A program made the position numbers and the translations under genes. A stretch of 64,000 nt of DNA from Cycas panzhihuaensis. Lineage: Eukaryota; Cycadophyta. The DNA is taken from positions 19,840,001-19,904,000 of the forward strand of contig CM041465.1 in the NCBI GenBank assembly GCA_023213395.1. The letters are read 5' to 3'. The notes under the pieces were generated by a model that saw only the letters and a program-made list of their open reading frames with translations, did no database searches and was not told where the DNA came from. Shown here piece after piece: positions 46,720 to 57,970 of the stretch. The stretch's first letter is position 1; every line of letters begins with the position of its first letter.

Positions 46720-48200
46720 CCTCCCCTCCCTTGAAATTGTGCTTTGACCTCAAAGCAATAGTAAGTTTAGAAATTACTTTATCCATTCATCTTTCTCCCA
46801 CATGGTATCTTCATCATCTAAGTTTTTCCATTTGATCATGTGTTCTTTGATTTGTATGGATCTAAGGGTTTTGGTGTAGGTTTGTAAGATTCCTTTTAAC
46901 TCTAGTGTTATTTTTCCTTCTTTATTTAGCTCCAAGATATTAGATTGTGGTACTATCTTTTCCCCAACTTTCCTTTTTAGATAGGAATCCTAAAAGATGT
47001 TATGAATTTTTGTGCTTTCTAGGAGCTTTAACTAATATGTGACTTAACCTATTTTGGCATTGATTTTATATGGCCTAAAATACCTAGGTGCAAGTTTTTG
47101 GTTACTTTTCTTCTATAAGGAAGCCTATTTATATGGATAAAGATGTAAAAAGACCTAGTCCCCTGCTTCAAATTATCTTTTAGAGGGCTTTAGATCATAT
47201 TGTTGTTTCATCCTATTTTGTGCCATTGTTAAATTATCTTTCAATCTACTGATGGTCTCATCCACTTGCTTTTGATGTTCTTCAACTGCCTAGAATTATG
47301 ATGGTCTATTCCAAGTTGATAATAATGGTGATTGGTATATATATAAACCTAAAAAGGCATCATTTTTATTGTGGAGTGGTAGGTGGTGTTGTACCACCAT
47401 TCTACTAAGTGCAACCATTAGTGCCATTATTTTTGTTTGTTTAAGTAGAAGTTCCTCAAGTATCCCTTTAAGCATTTATTGATGATTTTTGTTTGTCCAT
47501 CTATTTGTGGGTGATATGTTATGCTCATATTGAGTTTTGTACCAATAAATTTGAAGAGATCTTACCAAAATTTACTGGTAAACTTTGGGTCATAGTCACT
47601 TATGATTACCTTTAGAAAACCGTGTAGACAATGGATCTCCTTCATGTATAATTTTGCAACTTCACTGGCTTTAGTTATTGATTTCAACCCTTTGAAGTGG
47701 CCATATTTAATAAGATGATCTACTATAACTATAATTACATCCTTCTCTTCTGATTAGGGTAATCCTGTTATGAACTCCATAGGTATTTTGTCCCACTGTT
47801 GTTTTAGAATTGACAATGACTCGAGTAACCCTGACATTTTTATGCATTCTATCTTATTTCTCTAGCAGGTATCACATTCTTCCATAAACTTCTGAACATT
47901 TATTTTTAATCCTTTCCAATAAAAAGAAGGTCTTACTATTCTATACATCTTGTCGATCCTTGTGTGGCCTACTATAGGTGTGGAGTGAGCTTCCTATAAT
48001 ATTATGTCCTTTAATATAGATTTTCTTGGAATGTAAATCTTTCCCTTCCTAAGTATTATTTCTTGTTATATCTCATATAAATCAGTTTTATCCCCACAAT
48101 TTTTATCTATTAACAACTTGTATCTCAAATCGTTGTTGTATTCCTTTCTTAGTATCTTATGCCATGCTAGGGTAGCCACTAATATTATTTATAATGTTAG
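46720..48200 (-). pseudogene. Gypsy E integrase with chromodomain-like tail
   Basis: The core reads MEFITGLP, DVIIVIVDHLIKYGHF (47690-47760), IISDYDPKFTSKFW (47570-47610) and SITYHPQIDGQTKIINK (47485-47530). The very end has MIKWKNLDDEDTMWE near 46800-46845, which matches the I-K-W-x-G-L ... A-T-W-E pattern of chromovirus chromodomains. Such domains steer integration to marked chromatin. Numerous stops. Confidence 0.72.
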
Positions 48201-48369
48201 CTACTCGTGAGATTCTTTTGGGATCCTTAAGAGGGTGTCTACTATGACATTATCTTTTCCCTTTGTGTACATGATAGTACAATCAAAAGATTATAGTTTG
48301 ATCAACCAATTTTGTTGTTCATCTGATAATGTCTTTTAACTTAAGAAGCACTTGAGACTATTGTGATCT

Positions 48370-49420
48370 GTTCATACCTAAAATGGGCTCTCAAGCAAAT
48401 ATTGTCTCCACTAGTGGATCACATACATTATAGCTAGCATCTCTTTATTGTAAATGGGCTTTAACTTTTCTCTATTATTCAACTTCCTACTTTCATATGC
48501 TATTAGTCTTACCATTATATGCTTTAGTTCTTCAAAACCATTATTGGCAATTGAATTCCATGCAAATGCATCCTTTTTGGTTAGGTTTGGAAGTGGGGCT
48601 TCTATGTTGGCATATCCTTTTATGAATTTTCTGAGGTATCCTATTACTCCTAGGAAACTGCAAACTCCTATGACATTCTTTGGTGCTGGCCAATTTACTA
48701 TCACCTAGACCTTCTTGGGTTCAACCTAATTCCTTATAGAGTAATTATATAACTGAGGTATTCTAGTTCCTATTGGCCAAAAGAGTATTTTTTCTTATTT
48801 ATAAAAAATAATTTATTTGATAAGATTTCTAGGACTAATATAAGGTGTGTCAAATTCTCACTCTATATTTTTCTATAGATAAGAATGTCATAAAAAATAT
48901 TAGTATGCATTTCCTTAAGAATTCCTTAAATATGGAGTTCATGGTGGCCTAGAATGTTTCTAGGTGTTGGTTAGTCTAAACGGCATCACTTTGAATTCTA
49001 ATAGTCCTTCATGAGTTCTGAAGGTAGTCTTATAGACATCTTCTTTTTTTATCTAAATTTGATGGTATCATGATCAAAAGTCAATCTTAGAGAAGTATTT
49101 TCCCCCATGTATCTCGTCTAACAAGTCATCGATCATAGGGATAGGATATTTATTCCTTATAGTTAACTTGTTTAGTCCTCTACAATCTACACATATCCTG
49201 ACTATTCCATCTATCTTGGGGTTGATTACCACTAGAGATATAAACTGACTTATGCTACTTTGAATGTGGCCCTATGAAAGTAATTCTTTAATTATGTTTT
49301 TGATCTTCTTTCTCATGTGGTACAGGTGCCAGTATGGTCTTATGTTTATTGGTGTAGCTCTTGGGACTAAATTAATAACATGTTAAGTTTCTCTTACTGG
49401 ATGTAACCCTTTTAGTTCTT
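48370..49420 (-). pseudogene. Gypsy E RT and start of RNase H
   Basis: [20 protein letters not shown] and [10 protein letters not shown] (about 49080-49200) are the RT fingers. The open stretch 48411-48704 has VNWPAPKNVIGVCSFLGVIG, YLRKFIKGYANIEAPL and LNNREKLKPIYNKEMLAIMY, the RT-RNase H connection. The catalytic YxDD region is scrambled. Confidence 0.8.
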
Positions 49421-49520
49421 TAAATTCTTGTTTATAGTCATCCAAGATATGTTGGGTCTATATTGGTATTTCTTAGATTTTGACCTTGTGGCATGAGACT
49501 ATGTATATGGGTACTTTTTT

Positions 49521-49923
49521 CTACGTGATCTTTTCCATTCTATGGGACGACACTAGTTGCATTGGTGGATTTTTTAGTCCACGTAATATATATTTTGTTT
49601 CATTTATTTGAAAGCACATGACCCTAGTCATATAGTTGGTGACTATATTCCCTAAGGATTGCAACCATTGTACCCCTAAAACTACATTGACTCCACCTAT
49701 CTGCATCATAAACATATTAGAATTCAAAGGATTCTCATAAATTTTCAAGTTGATATTTTTCCAAAATCCTCTGTAGGGCATTATTTTTTTTGTTAGCAAT
49801 TGATACTTGGAAAGTTTTTAATGACTCCACTTTTATTCTTAGCTTTTGGGCTATTATTCTATTGATAAAGTTGTGGGTGCTCCCACTATTCACTAGTACT
49901 ATTATTAGAGCTCCTTTCAACAT
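49521..49923 (-). pseudogene. Gypsy E aspartic protease
   Basis: IIVLVNSGSTHNFINRIIAQ carries NSG where the family has DSG, a G-to-A change at the catalytic Asp codon. VNVVLGVQWLQSLGNIVTNY is the conserved LG-x-x-WL block. Two overlapping open stretches imply one frameshift. Confidence 0.82.
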
Positions 49924-50129
49924 CCCTTTAGATCATAGTATTTGAGGTATAATACTTTGTCCTGTTATGATTTATAGAGAGATCTAGACATTATTTATAT
50001 CGACTTCTAGTAATTCATCCAACTCAACTTCAGTTTATTCATTGTCATCCTCCTATTTAGGGATATCATCTTCTTATATTTATTCTAATATCTCTAATTC
50101 TTTGTTATTTAGCATGGATACCTTTCTCC

Positions 50130-50685
50130 TAGGGCATTAGTGCTCATAATTCCACTTTCCTCTACATTTAAAATATGTGTATTTCTTTATGTGTTCTTCT
50201 CACAGGAGTTTCCATCATATCATTGATTGTAAGAGGAGCATCTAAATTAACTCCTAACCTATTCCAGTTCGTGATAGATGGTGGTGCAAATTTTATTTTA
50301 TGCACATAGGTTAGTTTGGTCTCCTTGAGTTTAGCTTTGATACATCTGGTATGCTTTATGATTTTTTCCAATGCTCTATGTTGTTGTGCTAATATATGGA
50401 ATCTTATGTGTTCTTTAAGACCACTTACATAGGTCTCCCTGAGACATTCTTGGGGGATGCTTGATGTAATCATGTATCGTAACATCTAGAACTACTTTGT
50501 ATACTCTCAAACTAATTTGGTTTGATGTAGTCTTATCAATTGGGTGAAATAATCCATGGCCCATGAGTCTTTGTATTGATTGATAATTGATGCTTGGAAG
50601 TTTCTCCACTCTTGTTATTGTGGTCCTTTCATCTTTTTCCACTAATAATACCAATTTAAGATTCATCCATAAAGATGCAGAGAGG
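50130..50685 (-). pseudogene. Gypsy E gag fragment
   Basis: IPQECLRETYVSGLKEHIRF followed by HILAQQHRALEKII (50168-50485) is the end of the gag core. The upstream open stretch 50415-50666 lies in another frame. The N-terminal half is missing. Confidence 0.7.
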
Positions 50686-50780
50686 TGAATGTGATGTTAA
50701 TTCTATACAAAAGTACAAATAAGGCACAAGTGTTGAACATGATGTTAATTCTATATAAAAGTACAAATAGAAGTTTAATA
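50686..50780. repeat. Tandem duplication at inner edge of Gypsy E LTR
   Basis: The unit TGATGTTAATTCTATAYAAAAGTACAAAT occurs twice, about 53 bp apart, beginning near 50692 and 50743. Confidence 0.75.
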
Positions 50781-51060
50781 ATTACTACCATAACTTGTAA
50801 TAGTCACTAAGCCCTTTTAGGCAAGGATTCTCCTTAGAAATGTAGCCTTAAGGCTAAAAATCTATAATTGTCTTAAGGACAAAAATAAGAAGAAATACTT
50901 GAAAAATTAATGATGGAGAATGACCTCAAAAGTCCCTATTTATAGGCACTCAAAGTGGGACATAATGAAGTCAGCTAAGACAGGGAGAGAAACACCTAAA
51001 ATAACCATTAGAAGTTAGCCACAATAGTGTATAGAGTTCAGCTAGATTCTCAAGGGTTGT

Positions 51061-51934
51061 TATATATTTTCCACTCCTTTGATCTTGTAAGTTTCTTCTA
51101 GCTTTAAGATTTTAACTTTTGAGCTTGTATCATTGAGAAAGCTTATTTTTTAGGTGTGTTAGATACTTATGGTGGTCATTGACATGTTTATGAAGGCATT
51201 TTGGTGATATTCTCTCAATTACTGAAGTAAATAGTTCAATTAGAGTGCATTGTATCAACCTCTTATGGTCACCTATTACTTTGAGATCTCTTATTAATGA
51301 TTTAACCTAATAGAATGACATATTTCCATAGTTTTTCTTTTTATTTTATCTTAAAAATTGATTACTTCTAATTCTTATAATTTTCTCCTTTCTTTTATAG
51401 ATCTTGTAAGCATATTAGTGGAATCTTTACCTTCTCTTTTATTTTAGGGGAAAAATATTTTGTTAGTTTATTTGACTCTTAGTTTCATTTGAAAATTAAT
51501 TTAGATCTCTATTGTCTTTATATCCAAGTGCCTTCTATCACTCAACATACATTGGTTATGAGGTCTTTCACTCTATTTCATACTAATTTCTTATGCTTCA
51601 TATATAAAATGTATTATTCTATATTACTTACTTGAATGTAGTGTTTTGTTATTAATCTTATTTAAGTTTACTTAGAGATTATTAGAAACACAACCACAAG
51701 TTTTCATAACCCATAAATAATAGAATAAGATTAGAATAATATTATTATAGACTTCAATTATAATCATTTTATATCTCACCATGTAGGTATATTTATAGTC
51801 ATGTTGTAGGCATATGTAGGATTATTTGTCACACTTACGACCAATAATATTGGGTCTTTATGTTGACCAATTATACATGATATTTTACTTAGCTAGTTAC
51901 ATTGAATATACACTATCTTATAATACTCCCCTAT
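51061..51934 (-). other. Probable 3' LTR of the minus-strand Copia tail
   Basis: On the minus strand the RNase H end is followed by ATAGGGGAG (about 51932-51940) and TATTATAAGATAG, a decayed polypurine tract and LTR start. No coding signal in this AT-rich stretch. The far LTR edge is not determined. Confidence 0.45.
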
Positions 51935-51939
51935 AATGG

Positions 51940-52430
51940 ATATTTAGTTGTATACCTAGATTTTATTTAAGTTGGAGATGCTTGGTCTTCAATAATGCTT
52001 TGGTGAGAATGTTTATAATTTTAACTTTTATTTTATAGTGTTGAAGTTAAACTTGATATTTTTGAATGAGTTCTATAATGTAGGGATGTCTTATATCTGT
52101 GCTTATTTTATTATGCATAGCTAAATTTTTTGTCATATAGATTATACTTTGATTATCACAAAAGATCACTATTAGTTCTTATTAAGGTTGATCAATTCTT
52201 CGAGAATTATTCTAAGCCATGTTGCTTATCTTTCTACCGATTTAATTACTTTATATTCTACTTCTATTGTAGATAAAGAATCTGTTGGTTATTTCTTTAT
52301 GTTCCAAGATATTGATGCTAAACCAATATTAAATACATATTTAGAAATTAATTTTCTATTTTTAACATCACTTATCCAATTTGCATCTAAATAACTAATA
52401 AACTTGAATTCATCTAATGCCTATGGTTTA
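51940..52430 (-). pseudogene. Copia RNase H remnant, minus strand
   Basis: Reads FKFISYLDANWISDVKNRKL, ASISWNIKK, STIEVEYKVIKSVE and ATWLRIILEELINL (52400 down to about 52180). Then, in another frame, SIIYMTKNLAMHNKIST and NILTKALLKTKHLQL (to about 51970). RT and upstream domains are missing to the right. Confidence 0.78.
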
Positions 52431-53120
52431 ACATGTTATTCTAAAATTTTTGAGCTTAGATTAATATTTTTTTATAAATTTTTTAATAAATTAAGCTAAA
52501 CTAGATATTTTGTTTAAGTTCATAAAGCTCCCTATTAGTTAATCAAGTGGTTACATGAAGTAACCAGGCAACCAAGTGCTATAGAGTGAAAGGGGTTAAA
52601 GGCCTTATAATTTTATTTTTAGTTTATTTTTGAGGTATTTGTGCCTTTTTTATTATACCTTTATAACCATGAGTTTAATTTATAGGTCATCTAAACTATT
52701 AGAATTGTAATTTAGAGGTAGTAATTTTAATATATAATTTGAAGCATTTTAGAGATATTTTTAGTTAAAGTTGACACTTTATTTGGAGATATACATGGTA
52801 ACCAATAGTTTTCTTTTAATAAGCATTTGATGATCATTTTGATATAATTTTTAAGCAACATTTTGTAAATATTAAAGCTTAATTTTGGCCCTAGGAGAAG
52901 TTTATTTTAAACCCTAGTGATGGCTTAATTAAACTTATTAATAAAGTTTAAATGAGGCACAATGTGGTCCCAATTGAAGGGATATGTGATGATGGTGCAA
53001 ATAATACTTTGAAGGGATATTTATGTGCTTCGTTATGTTTTCTCTAATATTCCTAATTGTGATTGTGCTTAATCATGATTGATTAATATTTATGGTTGAT
53101 CTTGATTATTTATCTCCATT
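52431..53120. other. Non-coding AT-rich stretch
   Basis: No protein signal. It may hold the leader or LTR of Copia D. A small inverted repeat TGGTTAC/GTAACCA lies near 52550. Confidence 0.4.
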
Positions 53121-55268
53121 TATAATTGATTTTTCATTGTTATTAATTGCTACTTCAAATTTATTGGTAATTCTTAAGCTTGATGGATGAAATTACTTTA
53201 TGTGGTCAAGAAGAATAAAGCGTACTTTATAAGCTAGGAAATTACCTAAGATTGTTTTTAAAGGTTATATCATTCTTATTCTTATTTCTCCTATAATTAG
53301 TTTGACTCTTGAGCAAGTACAATTAAAAGATGAATTAGAAAGGAAAGATAATGAAGCACTTTCTCTTATATTTTCTACTGTACATGATATTACATTTTCT
53401 TGCATTTGTAATCTTACTACTTTACATGATGCTTATAATACTTTGAAAACATCATTTGAAGGAGGTACTAAAACTAAGATTTAGAACTTGAGAAGAAACT
53501 TTGAAAATCTTAATATGTCTCTTTAATAATCTATCAATGTAGTTGTCGCTAAAGTTTAGAATGTTATAAACTAATTGAATTCATTATATGAACAAATACC
53601 TAAATAAAGAGTTGTGGAGAAAATTTTGATAAGCATTAGAGAGATAAATAAATTTGAAATGATGATTATAGCAATCAAAGTGATAACGAACTTATCAATG
53701 TTAAAGATCAATAAGTTATTTTTAATGGTATTGATAAAATAAAAAAGAAAAGTTTAATTGATAATTTCGAATAAGCCTTTTCTTCTAAGACATCTAGGAG
53801 AGGAAAGTTTAGGAGATTACTAAGGCCAACCTAAGGAACAACACTAGCTCCAACATATTTATATAGAAAAGGACAAGCATCAACATCCTCATTGACATCA
53901 ACTTATAGATAAAGCAATTATGGATATAGATAAGGACAATAAGGGATAATTTTAGATATGAAGAGGAAGATCAAGAGGAAAACTTTATTCAAGAGGAATG
54001 AATTCTACACCATCAAAAGGAAGAAGTTCATCAAGACAAAGAGAAAGAATGCCACTTAAAGGAATTAGAAGAGGAAGATGTTTTATTCCTAATTATTACA
54101 AGTATGGAATGAAAGGACATTTTTCATATGAATATCACAAAGATAACATGACCAATACAATAACTGATAGAAATAAAAATATTTTCTATACATGTTTAAA
54201 TGTTCAATCTTTTAATAAGAAATATAAATGGTATGTTAATTCTAGCTATTCAACTCATATGTCCTATAATGCATATATGTTTTCTAAGATTTAAGAAGAA
54301 AATAATCAAAGGAAAGTCATTTTTAAAAATCATAATATACAAGAAGTTCAAGGATAAGGAGTTATGAAAATTCAAATTCAAAGTAGAGAAAATAAGAATA
54401 TTTAGAATGTCTTATTTGTACCTAGATTAAAAAATAATCTGTTATCTATTGGTCAAATGATAGAATAATAATATAGGGTAATTTTTGATAATGGAGAATG
54501 TAAAATAAGTGATAAGTTAAATAATGGTGTTGTAGTTACTAAAGACCGAATGACAAAAGATAGATTATTTAAACTTATACTATCTCTACCTCTACAAGTG
54601 TTGAATGCTTTACTATTAAATAATGACATACATTGGCATCATAGGTTTGGACATCTCAATTATGGTGCACTTATTACCTTAAAGAAGAAAAGCATGGTTA
54701 CAAGACTCCTATTAATTTAAAGTAATAATAAAATATATGAAGGATATCTATTGAAAATAACATAGAGAAAGTTTTTTTGACTTAGGTTTTTAATCTAGAT
54801 ATCCACTTCAGTTAGAACATGAAAATTTATATGGCCTAATGAGAATATTGACATTTGGAAATGCCAAAATTTTCTTAATTCTTGTTTATGATTTTATAGT
54901 AAAATTTTAGGTATATTTCTTTAGAGAAAAATGTAAAATATTTTTGAAATTTATTAAATTCAGAGTCATGGTTGAGAGATAAAGTGGTTACATATTACAA
55001 GTTCTTCATTTAGATAATGATGGTAAATTTATCTCAAATGCTTTTAGAGAATTTTATAATATAGTTTTCATAAGAAGGTAATTCACTACTCCATACACAC
55101 CTCAATAAAATGGAGTTATTAAAAGGAAATCAAAATAATTATAAAAATTACTAAATGCATGCTTAAAATAAAAGAGTTAAGTAATGGATATTAGGATGAA
55201 GAAGTAAGTACTAGTATTTATTTATTAAAAAGAAGTCCTACAAATGTAATTAAGGACTTAACTCTTGA
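53120..55268 (+). pseudogene. Copia D gag, protease and integrase, left part
   Basis: Gag: ILKLDG then a Copia gag core (IFSTVHDITFSCICNLTTLH, 53302-53484) and an Arg/Ser/Gly-rich C-terminus (54000-54080). A knuckle-like CFIPNYYKYGMKGHFSY has lost its Cys residues. Protease site: YVNSSYSTHMS at 54232-54264, Asp changed to Asn. GAG-pre-integrase: HWHHRFGHLNYGALITL near 54630-54675. Integrase is heavily broken (YTPQ followed by NGV near 55095-55120). It ends TNVIKDLTLEE where Copia C inserted. The matching continuation starts at 61547. Confidence 0.8.
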
Positions 55269-55273
55269 AGAAT

Positions 55274-55627
55274 TGTTAACATAGCAGTTGATTGTGAAGC
55301 CACTAAATTAATGTTAATGTGGTTTAACTAAGGTGATTAAATGAAAAGGTGTGAGTTATTTGGAGGGTCACAACCCTAATCAAGTGAAACTTCTTAGAAG
55401 AATATAAAAGCCTTGATCCATTGTGTATTCAATATATCAAATCATTATGGAATAACAAATATGATCTAGAAGGATCTTTTATGGTGGGTTTTTTCCTAAA
55501 AGGGTTTTTTCACGTAAATCATATGTACTACGCATCTATATTCTATGTGTATTTATATTTGCTTACCATGTATGGTTGAAGATTCTATAAATGGGAACAT
55601 ACCCATATAATTTTATATTCCTAAACA
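55274..55627 (+). mobile_element. Copia C 5' LTR
   Basis: TGTTAACATAG to CCTAAACA, 354 bp, followed at once by the primer site. Confidence 0.9.
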
Positions 55628-55639
55628 TGGTATTAAAGC
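55628..55639 (+). promoter_or_regulatory. Copia C primer-binding site
   Basis: TGGTATTAAAGC matches the Met-type site TGGTATCAGAGC at 10 of 12 positions; both changes are transitions. Confidence 0.85.
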
Positions 55640-57129
55640 TGTAGGGTCCTACACAACTGAAGTTTGACATTGAGTGAAGTGGTGAGATTGTCGGTTATCA
55701 ATTGAAGCCATCAAACCCAGGACTTGTCATGAGGGTTCATCATCTCTAACAATGTATATAAGCAAATACAATAGATCAATAGTGGTTGAAGTAATAAAAA
55801 TCACTATTTGATGGAGTATAAGCATTTATTAGAGTTAATAATTAGGCGTGGAGGCCATGGTTATAGTGTGAGTTAGCTCATTGGGGGCTATTTGAAGTAG
55901 GTTGATGATCTTTGGGGTGATTTAAGCCAGTGGGGCATGTACTGATGGTGATTCAATGACTACAAGGATAGCCAAGCTTGTGTACATGTAAGTCCATTAT
56001 ACTTCTCATTAAAATATTATAAAGATCAATAAAATAAGGATGCTTTTGGGCACTGCTTGTTATCAAACATCTTTGTGGCACTAGTGGATGTGATTGGAGC
56101 CTATATTAGTAGTTTTTTATCTTAATATAAGTGTTATATTAAGTTCACAATAGTAGGAGGCTATTTTATTGAAGTTTTTCTATATTTGTGAGAATATTAG
56201 AGACTTGTATGCATAAATTAAGCTTAGAATAACCATACAGATGTTGGCTAGGTGCTTACTAATATGCTTGGACATGAGTGAGAGTTGGTTGGGTCATGTT
56301 GATGCTATTTTGGCTCCATTAAGAGCTAGTTGATGCATGTTGTATTGGTTGGATGCTATTCATATTGATTGGGCATTATTTACATTTGTTGGAGGTGTGA
56401 TTACCTTAACTGGGCACTTTTCCACACGGTTGGGCTCTTCTTACGGGTTGTTGGATTGAAATCATGTTGTGAATCAACCATATAAAGAGTGTAAGCCTAA
56501 GTAACTAGCCATTAGTCCATTTGAACTACATAGCCCGTGTTAGTAGTGTAGCAGTTGTGTCATCTCATATTACATGGTGTGACTTTTAGAGGCCATTTTT
56601 TAATGTATTTTTACTAAAGTTTAAACTTAGTAAAAACATTTATAAATATTTTGATCCTTTTTCCCACGTGGGTTAAGTGAGTTGAGTCGCATTACTTGTG
56701 AAAAGTCACACATATTCCCCTCAATGAAACATTATAAAAAGAACCCTTTATACCATTGATATCACATATTATTTTCATAGTGTAAAGTATTTGAAGTATC
56801 CTTGAGTCATTTTGAGCATAGATTGAGGCATTTTTGGTGATTAATACTTGTAGACTATGCATCTTTACTGTGTGGAGCCATCCTTTATTCTTGAAGCACC
56901 TTTTTTAAGTGCCTTAAGGGTTATTTTTGACACTTTTAAAGTTATTTAAGGGTATTTGTTAGCTATTTGTGAGGGAGAATAGTTGGTAACTAACTTAACA
57001 TGTAAATAATCAGTGTTTGGTGCCCTCTGAAGTGTGCCCTTGAGCTAGAGGAGGATACATGGGTGCATTTTTATCCTAAAGATAATTATTTTGGTGTTGT
57101 TTATCACATATTAAAGCCTATTTCTCAAG
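55640..57129 (+). other. Long leader of Copia C
   Basis: About 1.5 kb without coding signal, collinear with the Copia B leader. A run of loose TTGGTTGGATGCTAT-type repeats lies at 56280-56460. Confidence 0.65.
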
Positions 57130-57970
57130 ATGAAGTGCCTTATACCCAAGGTTATCTTGAATGGTAATAATTTTAGCAAGTGGAAGGTCAATATGGAGCT
57201 CATTTTGATGGTGAATCAACTCTGGGGTATCACTAAGGCCAAGGTGGATGTGATTCCACTAGACCATAAAGAGGATGTACATATTAAAGAGAAGAAATTT
57301 ATGGCCATGGGACTATTGAAACTATCACTGATGCTAGACCGTAGACCTTTGGTTCATAATCTAAATGAACCAAATAAAATATGGATAAAATTGTATGAGA
57401 CCTTTGAGAAGAATAAGATAAATAGATGTCTTGCCCTGATGTTTGAGTTACTCAATTTGCATGTAGAAGATGAGAACAATATAAGCTCCTACCTAAATAA
57501 AATCATAGACTTGAAGAACAAGATAGAAGAACTAAAGTAAAACTTGATTGATGATGCCTTACTATTCATGATAATCATGTTAAAGCTATCAACTACATTT
57601 ACCACTTTCTAGACCATTTATGGTAGAGATCAGGCGATAGAGGAAGAAAGATTTAATGGGCTTAAAAACCTAATTCTAGCAAAGGATGTAAGTCTTAAAC
57701 ATCATAGAATACTTGGAGGTTCTAATTTAAGTCAGGGCCTAACCATGAAGACATAAAGGAAGGAGGCCGCTAAGGAGGAGAAGATCACACAGAGGTTGGG
57801 AGAAAGTTCACAAGACAAGAAGAAGTTTAATGGAAAATGTAATTACTACAAGAAGTATGGTCATTGAGAGAAGAATTGTTGGTTCAAAAGATATGACGAG
57901 CATAAAGTTAACCAAGATGATAAAGCAAAGAGTGTTTCCACTCACTACGTTAGAGCACAACCCTTATTAG
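57130..57970 (+). pseudogene. Copia C gag
   Basis: Open 57130-57540: MKCLIPKVILNGNNFSKWKV then LYETFEKNKINRCLALM. Then stops, and a knuckle CNYYKKYGH with the following EKNCWFK at 57838-57882, whose second Cys is Tyr. Equivalent to the Copia B gag at 25212. Confidence 0.85.

Larger units (their letters stand above)
46381..51060 (-). mobile_element. Gypsy E, degenerate, minus strand
   Basis: LTRs at 46381-46711 (3') and 50731-51060 (5') match over about 330 bp. The polypurine tract is GGGAGGGGAGGGACTTGAAG on the minus strand (46712-46731). Inside are gag, protease, RT, RNase H and integrase remnants. The primer site and most of the leader are gone: gag follows a short tandem duplication of the LTR end. 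No target-site duplication was found. Confidence 0.82.
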
